Shown here piece by piece: positions 8,870-30,622 of a stretch of DNA of 64,000 bases. The stretch's first letter is position 1; the number at the start of each line of letters is the position of its first letter. The DNA is from Jiella mangrovi (GTDB taxonomy: Bacteria; Pseudomonadota; Alphaproteobacteria; Rhizobiales; Rhizobiaceae), in assembly GCF_017815135.1 (NCBI RefSeq), contig NZ_JAGJCF010000002.1, positions 186,001 to 250,000 of the forward strand. Reading direction: 5' to 3'. The translations under genes and the position numbers were made by a program. The notes under the pieces were generated by a model. That model had not been told where the DNA came from and did not search any database. It was given only the letters and a program-made list of their open reading frames with translations.

Positions 8870-9176
8870 TGATCTCTTCCCCCGAACGCTTGGCGACGCG
8901 CACCTTGGTGCCGTCCTCGAGAGTTTTGAAGCCGATCCGGGTGGCCTTGCCGTCCTTCGGGTCTGCGACCGCCAGGTTGGAAAGGTGAATCGGTGCTTCC
9001 TTGGAAATGATGCCGGCCTCGGCCGAGGCGGTCTGGCGCTGGTGGCGCTTGACCATGTTGACGCCACGCACCAGGGCGCGATCGTCCTTCGGCATCATCT
9101 TGATGACTTCACCCGACCGGCCCTTGTCCTTGCCGGCGAGCACGACGACCGTGTCGCCTTTGCGGATCTTCTGCAT
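8862..9176 (-). CDS. rplX: 50S ribosomal protein L24
   Basis: L24 is an assembly-initiating protein of the large subunit located near the exit tunnel. The 104-residue sequence has the KOW motif region at the start ([22 protein letters not shown]) and the MVKRHQRQT block. It lies 14 nt after rplN and overlaps rplE by 8 nt. Confidence 0.97.
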   Translation of the reverse strand: MQKIRKGDTVVVLAGKDKGRSGEVIKMMPKDDRALVRGVNMVKRHQRQTASAEAGIISKEAPIHLSNLAVADPKDGKATRIGFKTLEDGTKVRVAKRSGEEING

Positions 9177-9190
9177 CGTCCGCTCTCCTC

Positions 9191-9559
9191 TTAAAGAACT
9201 TCAGGGGCGAGCGACACGATCTTCATGTGGTTCTTGCCGCGAAGCTCGCGGGGAACCGGTCCGAAGATACGGGTGCCGATCGGCTCTTTCTTGTTGTCGA
9301 TCAGGACGGCGGCGTTCGAATCGAACCGGATCACCGAACCGTCTGCGCGACGGATGTCCTTGGCGGTACGAACCACCACGGCCTTCATCACATCGCCCTT
9401 CTTGACGCGGCCGCGCGGGATCGCCTCCTTCACGGACACGACGATAACGTCGCCGACCGAGGCGTACTTCCGCTTCGAGCCGCCCAGAACCTTGATGCAC
9501 ATGACACGACGGGCACCGGAATTATCCGCCACGTCGAGGTTTGTTTGCATCTGAATCAT
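9191..9559 (-). CDS. rplN: 50S ribosomal protein L14
   Basis: L14 lies at the subunit interface and forms bridges to 16S rRNA. The 122-residue product begins [18 protein letters not shown], with the conserved [14 protein letters not shown] and the C-terminal [19 protein letters not shown]. It follows rpsQ by 65 nt and precedes rplX by 14 nt. Confidence 0.98.
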   Translation of the reverse strand: MIQMQTNLDVADNSGARRVMCIKVLGGSKRKYASVGDVIVVSVKEAIPRGRVKKGDVMKAVVVRTAKDIRRADGSVIRFDSNAAVLIDNKKEPIGTRIFGPVPRELRGKNHMKIVSLAPEVL

Positions 9560-9624
9560 GTCAGGCCGCCTTCAAAAGCTTGCCGTCGGATGCGCCGCAA
9601 CGGGCGGCGAACCGACGAATTCGT

Positions 9625-9879
9625 TCAACTTGCTGCTTGCGTCGTAGACGCGCTGGAAACGACGATCCAGCTCTTGTCCTTCGAGATCGGACGCGATTCC
9701 TCGATCGAGACGATGTCTCCGACCTTGTAAGCGTTCGCCTCGTCATGCGCCTTGTACTTCTTCGAGCGGCGCACGGTCTTCTTCAGAAGCGGATGGGCGA
9801 AGCGACGCTCCACCAGCACCACAACCGTCTTGTCGTTCTTGTCGGAGACCACCGTCCCCTGCAGGATGCGTTTCGGCAT
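9625..9879 (-). CDS. rpsQ: 30S ribosomal protein S17
   Basis: S17 is an early-binding OB-fold protein of the small-subunit body. The 84-residue product begins [21 protein letters not shown] and contains the family motif [19 protein letters not shown]. It is preceded at 11 nt by rpmC, in the normal L16-L29-S17 order. Confidence 0.97.
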   Translation of the reverse strand: MPKRILQGTVVSDKNDKTVVVLVERRFAHPLLKKTVRRSKKYKAHDEANAYKVGDIVSIEESRPISKDKSWIVVSSASTTQAAS

Positions 9880-9890
9880 TTTATGGTCCT

Positions 9891-10091
9891 TTAGGCCTTG
9901 GCGGTTTCCGCCTTGGCGCGCGCGATCGTCTTGATCCGTGCGATGTCGCGACGGACCTGGCGCACGCGCGCGGTGTTCTCGAGTTGACCCGTGGCCCGCT
10001 GGAAACGCAGGTTGAACTGCTCTTTCTTCAGCTTGGCGAGCTCGTCGGTGAGTTCGTCCTGGGTCATCGTCCTGACGTCGGAAGCTTTCAC
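9891..10091 (-). CDS. rpmC: 50S ribosomal protein L29
   Basis: L29 is a small two-helix protein at the tunnel exit next to L23, part of the docking site for ribosome-associated factors. The 66-residue product begins [18 protein letters not shown] and has the conserved [31 protein letters not shown]. It sits between rplP (12 nt) and rpsQ (11 nt). Confidence 0.97.
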   Translation of the reverse strand: MKASDVRTMTQDELTDELAKLKKEQFNLRFQRATGQLENTARVRQVRRDIARIKTIARAKAETAKA

Positions 10092-10103
10092 GTCAAACTC
10101 TCC

Positions 10104-10517
10104 TTATTCCGCAATGCGCTGGATGAAGCGCGTGCGCACCGACAGCTTGGCAGCGCCGAGGCGCAGCGCTTCGCGAGCGATATCCTCGGGCACGCCGTCG
10201 ATCTCGAACATCACACGGCCGGGATGAACCCGGGCCGCCCAGTAATCGACCGAGCCCTTGCCCTTACCCATGCGAACTTCCGTCGGCTTCGACGTCACCG
10301 GGAGATCCGGGAAGATCCGGATCCAGACCCGGCCCTGACGCTTCATCTGACGGGTGATCGCGCGGCGGGCCGCCTCGATCTGACGGGCCGTGACCCGGTC
10401 GGGCTCCAGCGCCTTCAGGCCGAAGGCGCCGAAATTGAGCGCCGTTCCACCCTTGGCGGTGCCGTGAATGCGCCCCTTGAACGCCTTCCGGTACTTCGTA
10501 CGCTTTGGTTGCAGCAT
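10104..10517 (-). CDS. rplP: 50S ribosomal protein L16
   Basis: L16 organises the tRNA-binding region of the large subunit near the peptidyl transferase centre. The 137-residue product begins [19 protein letters not shown] and shows [56 protein letters not shown] and the C-terminal basic end. It lies 24 nt after rpsC. Confidence 0.98.
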   Translation of the reverse strand: MLQPKRTKYRKAFKGRIHGTAKGGTALNFGAFGLKALEPDRVTARQIEAARRAITRQMKRQGRVWIRIFPDLPVTSKPTEVRMGKGKGSVDYWAARVHPGRVMFEIDGVPEDIAREALRLGAAKLSVRTRFIQRIAE

Positions 10518-10541
10518 CTTCTATACTCCGAAATCTGGCGC

Positions 10542-11249
<708 letters not shown>

Positions 11250-11250
11250 C

Positions 11251-11640
11251 TTATGCGGCCTCCTCGATTTCCTCGGCCTCGCGCACGACGATCGTCAGAT
11301 GCGCGAAAGGCTTCTCGACCCGGCTCGCACGACCACGCCCACGGGCATGGAAGCGCTTCATCGTGATCGACTTGCCGACATAGGCCTCGGCGACAACGAG
11401 CGCGTCGACGTCGAGATCGTGATTGTTCTCGGCGTTCGCGATGGCGCTTTCCAGCGTCTTCTTGACCGTCTCGGCAATCCGCTTGCGAGAGAAGGTGAGC
11501 TCGGCGAGTGCCCGGTCGACCTTCTTGCCGCGGATCAGCTGAGCCACGAGATTCAGTTTCTGCGGGCTGACGCGGATCGAGCGGGCCACTGCCCTCGCCT
11601 CGTTATCCGCCAGCCGACGCTCGGCCTTCGCCTTGCCCAT
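11251..11640 (-). CDS. rplV: 50S ribosomal protein L22
   Basis: L22 has a globular part on the surface and a beta hairpin that reaches into the exit tunnel, where macrolides act. The 129-residue product carries [20 protein letters not shown] and the hairpin block [25 protein letters not shown] with no visible insertion or deletion. It lies directly after rpsS (1 nt) and directly before rpsC. Confidence 0.97.
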   Translation of the reverse strand: MGKAKAERRLADNEARAVARSIRVSPQKLNLVAQLIRGKKVDRALAELTFSRKRIAETVKKTLESAIANAENNHDLDVDALVVAEAYVGKSITMKRFHARGRGRASRVEKPFAHLTIVVREAEEIEEAA

Positions 11641-11641
11641 G

Positions 11642-11920
11642 TTACTTCCTCTTCGCCTTCTTGTCGGCGCCGTGGCCGTAATAGGTACGGGTCGGAGCGA
11701 ACTCGCCGAACTTGTGTCCGACCATGTCCTCGTTCACCGAGACCGGAATGTGTTTGGAGCCGTTGTAGACGCCGAAGGTCAGACCAACGAACTGCGGCAG
11801 AATGGTCGACCGCCGGGTCCAGATCTTGATGACGTCGTTACGACCGCTCGAACGGGCCTTGTCGGCCTTCTTGAGAAGAAAGCCATCGACGAACGGGCCC
11901 TTCCAGACAGAACGTGCCAT
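11642..11920 (-). CDS. rpsS: 30S ribosomal protein S19
   Basis: S19 is in the small-subunit head and pairs with S13. The 92-residue product shows [49 protein letters not shown] and the C-terminal [23 protein letters not shown]. It starts 12 nt after rplB and ends 1 nt before rplV. Its usual gene partner rpsM (S13) is not in the window. Confidence 0.98.
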   Translation of the reverse strand: MARSVWKGPFVDGFLLKKADKARSSGRNDVIKIWTRRSTILPQFVGLTFGVYNGSKHIPVSVNEDMVGHKFGEFAPTRTYYGHGADKKAKRK

Positions 11921-11932
11921 TGAAAGTTTCCC

Positions 11933-12769
11933 TTACTTCTTGCGCTGATGGCGCGAGCGCATGATGAACTTGTCGGTCGCCTTGTTCTGGCGCGTGCGCT
12001 TGCCCTTGGTCGGCTTGCCCCACGGGGTGACCGGATGACGACCGCCGGACGTGCGGCCTTCACCGCCGCCATGCGGGTGATCGACCGGGTTCATCGCAAC
12101 GCCGCGAACATGCGGCCGCTTGCCGAGCCAGCGATTGCGGCCCGCCTTGCCGAGATTGATGTTGCCGTGATCGGGGTTCGACACGGCGCCAACGGTGGCG
12201 AAGCACGACGACGACACGAGGCGCTGCTCGCCCGAGTTCAGGCGCAGGATCGCCATGCCCTGATCGCGACCGACCAGCTGGGCATAAGACCCGGCCGAAC
12301 GTGCGATCTGGCCGCCCTTCTCCGGCTTCATCTCCACATTGTGGATGATGGTGCCGACGGGAAGAGCCGACAGCGGCATCGCATTGCCCGGCTTGACGTC
12401 AACGCCGGACTTGCCGGCGATGACCTGGTCGCCCACGGCCAGACGCTGCGGCGCCAGGATGTAGGCGACCTCGCCGTCCTCATAGCGGATCAACGCGATG
12501 AAGGCCGTGCGGTTCGGATCATATTCGATCCGCTCCACGGTCGCGGCGACATCCAGCTTGCGACGCTTGAAGTCGATAACGCGATAGGTGCGCTTGTGTC
12601 CACCGCCCTGGTAGCGGGCGGTGACGCGGCCGGTGTTGTTGCGCCCACCCTTCTGGGTGAGGCCCTCGGTCAGATGCTTGACCGGCTTGCCCTTGTAGAG
12701 GCCCGAACGGTCGACGATGACCAGCTGGCGCTGGCTCGGCGTGTTCGGCTTGAAATTCTTGAGTGCCAT
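11933..12769 (-). CDS. rplB: 50S ribosomal protein L2
   Basis: L2 is a primary 23S rRNA binder needed for subunit association and peptidyl transferase activity. The 278-residue product contains [15 protein letters not shown], the central SH3-like/OB region and the highly conserved [38 protein letters not shown] with the essential histidine. It lies 22 nt after rplW. Confidence 0.98.
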   Translation of the reverse strand: MALKNFKPNTPSQRQLVIVDRSGLYKGKPVKHLTEGLTQKGGRNNTGRVTARYQGGGHKRTYRVIDFKRRKLDVAATVERIEYDPNRTAFIALIRYEDGEVAYILAPQRLAVGDQVIAGKSGVDVKPGNAMPLSALPVGTIIHNVEMKPEKGGQIARSAGSYAQLVGRDQGMAILRLNSGEQRLVSSSCFATVGAVSNPDHGNINLGKAGRNRWLGKRPHVRGVAMNPVDHPHGGGEGRTSGGRHPVTPWGKPTKGKRTRQNKATDKFIMRSRHQRKK

Positions 12770-12791
12770 GTGCCTATTCCTCCGGTCCCGC

Positions 12792-13085
12792 TCAGAGTCC
12801 GGTCGAGACGTCGATCGACTGACCTTCGGCCAACGTCACGACGGCTTTCTTCTGGTCGCTCTGACGGCCGATACGGCCCTTGAAGCGCTTGACCTTGCCC
12901 TTGCGGACGAGGGTGTTCACAGCGGTGACCTTGACACTGAACAGAGCCTCGACGGCCGCCTTGATCTGCGGCTTGGTCGCGGTGCCCGGAACGTTGAACA
13001 CCACCTGGTTCGATTCCGACAGGAACGTCGACTTCTCGGTGATCACCGGCGAGGTGATGACGTCGTAATGGCGCAGATCCGTCAT
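12792..13085 (-). CDS. rplW: 50S ribosomal protein L23
   Basis: L23 sits at the tunnel exit and is the docking point for trigger factor and signal recognition particle. The 97-residue product begins [20 protein letters not shown] and has [33 protein letters not shown]. Its start overlaps the rplD stop by 4 nt (ATGA). Confidence 0.97.
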   Translation of the reverse strand: MTDLRHYDVITSPVITEKSTFLSESNQVVFNVPGTATKPQIKAAVEALFSVKVTAVNTLVRKGKVKRFKGRIGRQSDQKKAVVTLAEGQSIDVSTGL

Positions 13086-13702
13086 TTGAACCGCTCCTCG
13101 AGAGCCTCGACTGCGGCCTTGGACAGAACCAGCGTCTGCCGGCGCAGAATGTCGTAAACATTGATGCCCTGAACCGGCAGGACGTCGATGTGCGGAATGT
13201 TGCGGGCCGATCGCGAGAAGTTCTCGTCGAGTTCGGCACCGTCGATGATCAGCGCATTGGCAAGACCCAGATCGGCAAAACGCTTGACCGCCGTCTTGGT
13301 CTTGGCCTCTTCGGCCTTGAGCTCGTCGACGATGATCAGACCGCCGGACTTCGCCTTGGCCGACAGGGCGTGACGCAGAGCCAGAGCCCGGAACTTCTTG
13401 GGAAGATCGTGGGCGTGGCTGCGGGTCGTCGGCCCATGGGCCTTGCCGCCGCCGCGGAACTGCGGGGCTCTCGCCGAACCGTGACGGGCACGGCCCGTGC
13501 CCTTCTGGCGGTAGAGCTTGGCACCGGTGCGCGCGATCTCGGCGCGGCCGAGGGTCTCGTGCGTGCCCTGCTGGCGCTTGGCCAGCTGCCAGCGAACCAT
13601 GCGCTGCAGGATGTCCTCGCGCGGCTCGAGGCCGAAGATCTCGTCAGCCAGCGTCACCTTGCCGGCGTCGGACCCGTCGAGGCTCTTGATCGTGATATCC
13701 AT
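13082..13702 (-). CDS. rplD: 50S ribosomal protein L4
   Basis: L4 reaches into the exit tunnel with an extended loop and in E. coli autoregulates the S10 operon. The 206-residue product has the loop region [26 protein letters not shown] (about residues 69-94) and the C-terminal Rossmann-like part. It overlaps rplC by one base (TAATG) and rplW by four. The promoter-proximal S10 leader hairpin known from enterobacteria was not identified. Confidence 0.97.
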   Translation of the reverse strand: MDITIKSLDGSDAGKVTLADEIFGLEPREDILQRMVRWQLAKRQQGTHETLGRAEIARTGAKLYRQKGTGRARHGSARAPQFRGGGKAHGPTTRSHAHDLPKKFRALALRHALSAKAKSGGLIIVDELKAEEAKTKTAVKRFADLGLANALIIDGAELDENFSRSARNIPHIDVLPVQGINVYDILRRQTLVLSKAAVEALEERFK

Positions 13703-14427
13703 TACTCAGCCCCCTCGGCTGCGGTCGCTTCGGCCGGAGCCGCATCGTTCGCCGCCTGGCGGAGCGCGGCCGGCTTCGGCGCGTTGTCCGGCAGCGAAGC
13801 CTTCACGGCGTCGCGGACCTCGATCCATCCACCCTTCGAACCCGGCACGGCGCCGCGAACGAGGATGAGACCCTTTTCGGGATCGGTACGGACGATCTGG
13901 AGGTTCTGGGTGGTCACCCGAACCTGGCCCATGTGACCGGCCATCTTCTTGTTCTTGAAGACCTTGCCGGGATCCTGGCGCTGACCGGTCGAACCGTGCG
14001 AACGGTGCGAGACGGAGACGCCGTGGGTTGCGCGAAGACCACCGAAGTTGTGGCGCTTCATCGCACCGGCAAAACCCTTACCGATCGAAGTGCCCGTCAC
14101 GTCGACGATCTGGCCCGGGACGAAATGATCAGCGGTGATTTCCGCACCGATATCGATCAGATTGTCTTCCGTGACGCGGAACTCGACGAGCTTGCGCTTC
14201 GGCTCGACGGAGGCCTGGGCGAAAACGCCGCGCATGGCCTTCGACGTATTCTTCACCTTGGCGAGACCGACGCCGAGCTGAACGGCGGTGTAACCGTTCT
14301 TCTCGCGGGTCCGCTGGGCGACGACCTGCAGGTTCTCGACCTTCAGGACGGTGACCGGAACATGCTCGCCGGCGTCGTTGTAGACGCGGGTCATGCCGAC
14401 CTTCTGTGCAATCACACCTGAACGCAT
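13702..14427 (-). CDS. rplC: 50S ribosomal protein L3
   Basis: L3 is one of the first proteins to assemble on 23S rRNA, with a loop close to the peptidyl transferase centre. The 241-residue product begins [18 protein letters not shown] and carries the loop [39 protein letters not shown]; the conserved glutamine that PrmB methylates in this loop is present. The Ala-rich C-terminal extension (about 30 residues) is typical of alphaproteobacteria. Confidence 0.97.
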   Translation of the reverse strand: MRSGVIAQKVGMTRVYNDAGEHVPVTVLKVENLQVVAQRTREKNGYTAVQLGVGLAKVKNTSKAMRGVFAQASVEPKRKLVEFRVTEDNLIDIGAEITADHFVPGQIVDVTGTSIGKGFAGAMKRHNFGGLRATHGVSVSHRSHGSTGQRQDPGKVFKNKKMAGHMGQVRVTTQNLQIVRTDPEKGLILVRGAVPGSKGGWIEVRDAVKASLPDNAPKPAALRQAANDAAPAEATAAEGAE

Positions 14428-14453
14428 GGGGCGCTATCCTTCCCGTGCTCGAA

Positions 14454-14762
14454 TCAGAGCTTGATCTCGACATCAACGCCGGCGGCGAGGTCGAGCTTCA
14501 TCAGCGCATCGACCGTCTGCGGCGTCGGATCGACGATGTCGAGAAGCCGCTTATGGGTACGCATTTCGAACTGCTCGCGCGACTTCTTGTCGATGTGCGG
14601 CGAGCGGTTGACCGTGAACTTTTCGATGCGCGTCGGCAGCGGAATCGGTCCGCGCACATTCGCGCCCGTGCGCTTGGCCGTCGACACGATCTCGCGCGTC
14701 GAAGCGTCGAGGACCCGATGGTCGAACGCCTTCAGACGGATGCGGATATTCTGGCCGTTCAT
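14454..14762 (-). CDS. rpsJ: 30S ribosomal protein S10
   Basis: S10 is in the small-subunit head and, as NusE with NusB, also works in transcription antitermination. The 102-residue product begins [19 protein letters not shown] and includes [31 protein letters not shown]. It is the first gene of the S10 operon, 178 nt after tuf. Confidence 0.98.
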   Translation of the reverse strand: MNGQNIRIRLKAFDHRVLDASTREIVSTAKRTGANVRGPIPLPTRIEKFTVNRSPHIDKKSREQFEMRTHKRLLDIVDPTPQTVDALMKLDLAAGVDVEIKL

Positions 14763-14887
14763 ATTCTATTGTCCTCTGTCGGAAGCGACCGGCAAGCCAG
14801 CCCTTTTCCGAGCGCTTGTCTTTCTTCACATCAGCCAATTCGAGTGCGGGAGACATTCCCGCCCGGCCCAGTCGCAGGGGCCGAACC

Positions 14888-14927
14888 GGCCGGCGCGTGG
14901 CAATCCAGAGGGATACCCGCGCCGGCC
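14888..14927 (-). terminator. Strong hairpin after tuf
   Basis: GGCCGGCGCG and CGCGCCGGCC form a perfect 10-bp GC stem with a 20-nt loop, starting 14 nt after the tuf stop. There is no U-run, so it is not a textbook intrinsic terminator. It may stabilise the 3' end of the str mRNA or attenuate readthrough into S10. Confidence 0.4.
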
Positions 14928-14940
14928 AAAGCGGTCTCGA

Positions 14941-16116
<1,176 letters not shown>

Positions 16117-16179
16117 AGTGCCACTCCATCTATTTCGTCTTGGCTCGAAGGAGCCGAACTTGTCCGACCGCGAAGGTCT

Positions 16180-18270
<2,091 letters not shown>

Positions 18271-18300
18271 CGGGCGTCGCCTTTCAGATGGAAGCCAGAA

Positions 18301-18783
<483 letters not shown>

Positions 18784-18802
18784 TCAACTGATCGCGGGTC
18801 GA

Positions 18803-19174
18803 TTACTTCGGACGCTTGGCGCCGTATTTCGAGCGCCGCTGCTTGCGGTTCTTCACGCCCTGCGTATCGAGCACGCCGCGGATGATGTGATAGCGAACAC
18901 CGGGAAGATCCTTCACGCGACCGCCGCGGATCATCACCACGGAGTGCTCCTGAAGGTTGTGGCCCTCGCCCGGAATATAGCCGATGACTTCGTAGCCATT
19001 GACGAGACGCACCTTGGCGACCTTACGAAGCGCCGAGTTCGGCTTCTTCGGCGTGGTCGTGTAGACACGCGTGCAAACGCCGCGCTTCTGCGGGTTCGCT
19101 TCAAGTGCCGGGACCGTGTTGCGCTCCGTGGGGCGCACCCGTGGCTTCCGGATCAATTGGTTGATGGTCGGCAT
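18803..19174 (-). CDS. rpsL: 30S ribosomal protein S12
   Basis: S12 guards decoding fidelity at the A site and is the streptomycin target. The 123-residue product begins [12 protein letters not shown] and carries both lysine motifs, [11 protein letters not shown] and [12 protein letters not shown], in the wild-type (streptomycin-sensitive) form. It is the first gene of the str operon, preceded by a long untranslated stretch with a candidate promoter. Confidence 0.98.
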   Translation of the reverse strand: MPTINQLIRKPRVRPTERNTVPALEANPQKRGVCTRVYTTTPKKPNSALRKVAKVRLVNGYEVIGYIPGEGHNLQEHSVVMIRGGRVKDLPGVRYHIIRGVLDTQGVKNRKQRRSKYGAKRPK

Positions 19175-19430
19175 TCAACCTTCCTCTACAGTCTTCCAGT
19201 CCCAGGTTCATAACGCGACGCCACCACGCAAAGTGAGGCTGACCTCGCCATGCGCGAAACCGGGCAACGCTCTGCCTTTCTTGGCGGAGGGCCCGGATAG
19301 AAGCAGAGGACCGCGAACGGTCGTGCACCAGAGAATGACGTCTCGTTGAACGCAGCCTTGTTTGAGGCGACTGTTTCCCGGACTTGGCGTCGACAGGAAG
19401 ATTCGGTCTCACATCGGCTTTGTTGAGGCG

Positions 19431-19459
19431 TACCTAAACGTTCGGGTTGGGCCCGTCAA
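19431..19459 (-). promoter_or_regulatory. Candidate str operon promoter with long leader
   Basis: On the minus strand TTGACG and TAGGTA are separated by 17 nt, the best housekeeping-type match in the 343-bp gap 19175-19517. It would give an rpsL leader of about 250 nt, long for a ribosomal operon. Nothing protein-coding is convincing in that gap. Confidence 0.45.
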
Positions 19460-19517
19460 GCGCTGGAGTCCCGTTTTACGGCCCGAAAACGGCCGAAAAC
19501 GCCTTATCTGCCATGCA

Positions 19518-20027
19518 TCAGCATGGTCGCTCGTAGTATCCGACCGTCTTGGCGCCCCCTGGCAGGACGGCGCTGCCGGTTCGGGTAAAACCGAGCGCCT
19601 CGTGGAAGCGGATCGACTGCGGATTGGGAGGGTCGAGGTTGATTTCGCAGACGACTCGACCGGCATCGGCCGACTCGGCGGCCGCAAAGACCGAATCGTA
19701 AAGAGCGCGTGCATGTCCCCTCCCCCGGGCTCGCGCCGCCACGACGATCCGATCGACATAGACGAAACGCGCGTAGCGTGTCTTGAACCAGAGGAAGTTC
19801 GGGCTGTCGTAGTCGGCGGTCTCGTCGAAGGCGAGGAGGAAGGCCGTGGCGTCGGCCGTTTGAAGCGCCAGGAACGCGCTCTCGACAAGCCGCTCGAAGC
19901 CTGGCGCGTCGAGGAGTGACAACTCGGCGGCGTGCAGGTTGTTGAGGGCGAGCAGCGTGGCTTTGTCCGGGCCGTGGATCATGACAATCCCACTCGGCCC
20001 CGTCTCAGGTGTCGTCGTCACCGGCAT
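19518..20027 (-). CDS. GNAT family N-acetyltransferase
   Basis: The 169-residue protein has a single GNAT fold, with the acetyl-CoA binding motif A at VAARARGRGHARALYDSV (about residues 96-113) and the C-terminal NPQSIRFHEALGFTRTG block (about 137-153) typical of the superfamily. The substrate cannot be told; a small molecule or a protein N-terminus/lysine are possible. The gene sits between rpoC (143 nt upstream, after a terminator-like hairpin) and rpsL (343 nt downstream) on the same strand, a place usually empty in this bacterial order. Its base composition is like that of its neighbours, so it is probably an old insertion. An internal ATG 15 codons later is an alternative start. Confidence 0.85.
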   Translation of the reverse strand: MPVTTTPETGPSGIVMIHGPDKATLLALNNLHAAELSLLDAPGFERLVESAFLALQTADATAFLLAFDETADYDSPNFLWFKTRYARFVYVDRIVVAARARGRGHARALYDSVFAAAESADAGRVVCEINLDPPNPQSIRFHEALGFTRTGSAVLPGGAKTVGYYERPC

Positions 20028-20109
20028 CCCTCATCCCTTTTCACCATGCGGGCCTGCCGAGCCATTGCGCGCACAGCTCCAGCCTCCGGAAGACTAGCCG
20101 CCCATAGCA

Positions 20110-20140
20110 AAGGGCCGCCCCCTTTCGGAAGCGGCCCCTT
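20110..20140 (-). terminator. Terminator-like hairpin after rpoC
   Basis: On the minus strand AAGGGGCCGC pairs with GCGGCCCTTT, with one bulged base and an 11-nt loop, about 30 nt after the rpoC stop; the 3' side runs into CTTTGCTAT. This is a plausible end of the rpoBC transcript. Confidence 0.55.
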
Positions 20141-20169
20141 GTCTAATTCAGAGCAGAAACGTCCGCGGA

Positions 20170-24366
<4,197 letters not shown>

Positions 24367-24492
24367 GGCTTTCTCCTTTTGAGGCCTCGGGCCCCTGAGG
24401 CATCGCTGAGCGATGCATGAAGAACGTTTTGGTGAAGCGCCTGCGAGCGCTTCATATTTGCCGATCGGATCGCCCGCGATCCGGGCAAGAAT

Positions 24493-24702
24493 TCAACTGA
24501 CCAGACGAACCAGCAACAGAATGATGCCGACATTTGCGGCAAGCAGAAATCCGAGCATCCACTTCATGATGCCGAGATCCGTCCGGACATCGGCGATCTG
24601 TTTGTGAAAATCCGCGACTTCTTCCGCGGCCTTTCGAGCCCTCTCGTCATCGACATTTGCCGAGCGGAGGGCGTCGTACAATGATCCCATGATCAATGCC
24701 AT
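24493..24702 (-). CDS. Small coiled-coil membrane protein inside rpoBC
   Basis: The 69-residue product has a charged helical part (about residues 8-42, [21 protein letters not shown]) that looks like a short coiled coil, followed by one membrane-spanning segment (about 47-66, [19 protein letters not shown]). The build resembles the C-terminal part of DUF1640/CCDC90-type proteins common in alphaproteobacteria; function is not known. It is almost certainly translated: GGAGG lies 5 nt before the ATG. It starts 27 nt after the rpoB stop and is in the same transcript. The in-frame ATG at codon 5 is a less favoured start. Confidence 0.75.
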   Translation of the reverse strand: MALIMGSLYDALRSANVDDERARKAAEEVADFHKQIADVRTDLGIMKWMLGFLLAANVGIILLLVRLVS

Positions 24703-24729
24703 GACGCCCTCCGAACTTTGCTTTCGCGC

Positions 24730-28878
<4,149 letters not shown>

Positions 28879-28903
28879 CGTCGCTCCTTCTCGTAACGCC
28901 TTC

Positions 28904-29296
28904 GCCCTTGACCCAAGGGCTGACCCTGCTATCCCTCTCGCCGAGAGGGCCGCCGCCGCTAAAGCGGCAAATCGATCGATGGGCGAAAAGCCCGTTTCCG
29001 GCCCTTGAGCCGGCGAACACGCCGGTTTCCGCCGAAAGCGGGAACCTCGCCCTACCCCGCCGAAGCGGGGCTAACATCCTTGCCGAGCTACCCGGCCCGC
29101 ATCACCAAACTCCGCCTCGGCACCGGCGGCGTTTGGAGATACGCCCTCGCATTCTCGACATCGCCCGAAAGCCGGACGATCGCCCGTCAAATCGCGGGCA
29201 CCGGCCAGCGGGATCTTCTTGCCCCGGCTAGCAGGCACGGAAGGCGGGACGGCAAAAACCGCCCCGCCCACCGGATGTTCGTTGCGCCGAAGCGCA
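28904..29296 (-). other. Hairpin array between rplL and rpoB
   Basis: No gene lies in 28879-29300. Reading toward rpoB I count at least seven compact inverted repeats: 29283-29296 (TGCGC-TTCG-GCGCA), 29243-29268 (9 bp, one mismatch, U-rich loop), 29055-29070 (CCCCGC-TTCG-GCGGGG), 29010-29025 (6 bp, 4-nt loop), 28955-28968 (6 bp), 28933-28949 (7 bp) and 28904-28920 (7 bp). Two have UUCG tetraloops. In E. coli this junction holds an attenuator and an RNase III site that lower rpoBC expression relative to L7/L12. A comparable role here is inference. Confidence 0.6.
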
Positions 29297-29300
29297 GCGA

Positions 29301-29681
29301 TTACTTGACTTCGACCGTCGCACCAGCCTTCTCGAGCTGGTCCTTGATCTTGTCGGCCTCTGCCTTGTCGACGCCTTCCTTGACAGGCTTCGGCGCGTTG
29401 TCGACGAGGTCCTTGGCTTCCTTGAGGCCAAGGCCCGTGAGCGCGCGGACTTCCTTGATGACGTTGATCTTCTGCGCGCCGGCAGAAGCGAGGATGACGT
29501 TGAACTCGGTCTGCTCTTCCGCAGCAGCGGCCTCACCGCCCGCAGCACCGCCGGCAGCAGCGACGGCGACGGGAGCAGCGGCGGAAACGCCCCACTTCTC
29601 TTCGAGCATCTTCGAAAGCTCAGCCGCCTCGAGGACGGTCAGGCTCGACAGGTCTTCAACGATCTTGGCGAGATCAGCCAT
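29301..29681 (-). CDS. rplL: 50S ribosomal protein L7/L12
   Basis: This is the multi-copy stalk protein that recruits translational GTPases. The 126-residue product has the N-terminal dimerisation helices ([29 protein letters not shown]), an Ala/Gly-rich hinge (about 35-55) and the C-terminal domain [46 protein letters not shown]. It lies 51 nt after rplJ; stalk stoichiometry requires more L7/L12 than L10 or polymerase. Confidence 0.98.
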   Translation of the reverse strand: MADLAKIVEDLSSLTVLEAAELSKMLEEKWGVSAAAPVAVAAAGGAAGGEAAAAEEQTEFNVILASAGAQKINVIKEVRALTGLGLKEAKDLVDNAPKPVKEGVDKAEADKIKDQLEKAGATVEVK

Positions 29682-29732
29682 GTTATATTTCCTTCAGGTT
29701 CGAACTTTGGTTTGAGCAGCGAGGAACCAGCC

Positions 29733-30251
29733 TCAGGCCGCCTCGTCCTTCTTGGCATAGGCCCCGAAAACGCGTGCGAGCTGTGCCGCAGGCGCCTGGA
29801 CCACCCCGGCGATGCGCGTGGCCGGCGTCTGAATCATGCCGACGAGCTTCGCCCGCAGTTCGTCCAGCGACGGCATGGTGGCGAGAGCCTTCACACCGTC
29901 CGCATCGAGGGTTGAGGTCCCCATCGCTCCGCCGAGGATCACGAGCTTCTCGTTAGCCTTGGCGAAATCGTTGGTGACCTTGGCCGCCGCGACCGGATCG
30001 CTCGAATAAGCGATCAGCGTCTGGCCCTCGAACAGGTTCGAGATGCCTTCGGCGTCCGTGCCTTGAAGAGCGATCTTGGCAAGACGGTTCTTCGCGACTT
30101 TGACGGACCCGCCCGCTTCACGCATCTTGGAACGATAGTCGTTCATCTGCGCGACGGTGAGTCCGGCATAGTGGGCCACCACGACGGTCGACGAGGCCTT
30201 GAAGGTCTCGTTGAGGGTCGTGACGAATTCGCGCTTTTCCGCTCTGTCCAC
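29733..30251 (-). CDS. rplJ: 50S ribosomal protein L10
   Basis: L10 forms the stalk base that holds the L7/L12 dimers and, bound to its own leader RNA, represses rplJL translation in several bacteria. I place the start at GTG 30251 (translated [10 protein letters not shown]), which gives 172 residues, the normal length; the frame stays open upstream but that part is not L10-like. GGAGAGAGG precedes the GTG. The fold shows [35 protein letters not shown] and the C-terminal helix that binds L7/L12. Confidence 0.95.
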   Translation of the reverse strand: MDRAEKREFVTTLNETFKASSTVVVAHYAGLTVAQMNDYRSKMREAGGSVKVAKNRLAKIALQGTDAEGISNLFEGQTLIAYSSDPVAAAKVTNDFAKANEKLVILGGAMGTSTLDADGVKALATMPSLDELRAKLVGMIQTPATRIAGVVQAPAAQLARVFGAYAKKDEAA

Positions 30252-30266
30252 TGCCTCTCTCCAGTT

Positions 30267-30298
30267 GGCCGATCGTCTCCTTTCGGAGGCTTTCGGCC
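30267..30298 (-). promoter_or_regulatory. Nested hairpin just before rplJ (candidate L10 autoregulatory site)
   Basis: Sixteen nucleotides before the GTG start, GGCCGA/TCGGCC encloses CTCC-GAAA-GGAG with an asymmetric internal loop (AAGC opposite ACGA) and a GNRA tetraloop. A stem with a purine-rich internal loop near the rplJ ribosome-binding site is the expected build of an L10 leader. I could not match the full Rfam consensus by eye. Other inverted repeats lie at 30531-30548 and 30551-30572. Confidence 0.5.
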
Positions 30299-30593
30299 GG
30301 TTGCCTTTTGCCGCCCGGATCATCCGGACGACGCTCGGAGATCCTGTCCCCTTACCCGTGACCTGCGGATGGAACCCGCGGGCGGCGCAAGGCATTCAGA
30401 GTTCGAACCCGCATCCAGCATGACGCCGGGAAAACGGTTCTTCGCTCGTCTCATGCAGGCTTTCTGACGATTATGACCCGCGTCTGAAGAAGATCACCGG
30501 TCGCCCACAATCTCGGACAGGCATGCTTGAAAGGCCCCGGAAGGCCTTCCATTCCCGGGATTGACCCGGAATTCGTCGTTCGTGAAGCACCGG

Positions 30594-30622
30594 ATATAGG
30601 AAGCCGGCCTCACGATTGTAAG
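30594..30622 (-). promoter_or_regulatory. Candidate rplJ-rplL-rpoBC promoter
   Basis: On the minus strand CTTACA and CTATAT are separated by 17 nt, directly after the rplA stop. The -10 element equals the alphaproteobacterial consensus. It would make an rplJ leader of about 340 nt. The gap 30252-30629 has no other gene. Confidence 0.5.

Noticed and set aside
30252-30395. 48-residue N-terminal extension of L10
   Set aside because: The extension is Arg/Pro-rich and unlike any L10 protein; it covers the leader hairpin. GTG 30251 gives the normal length.
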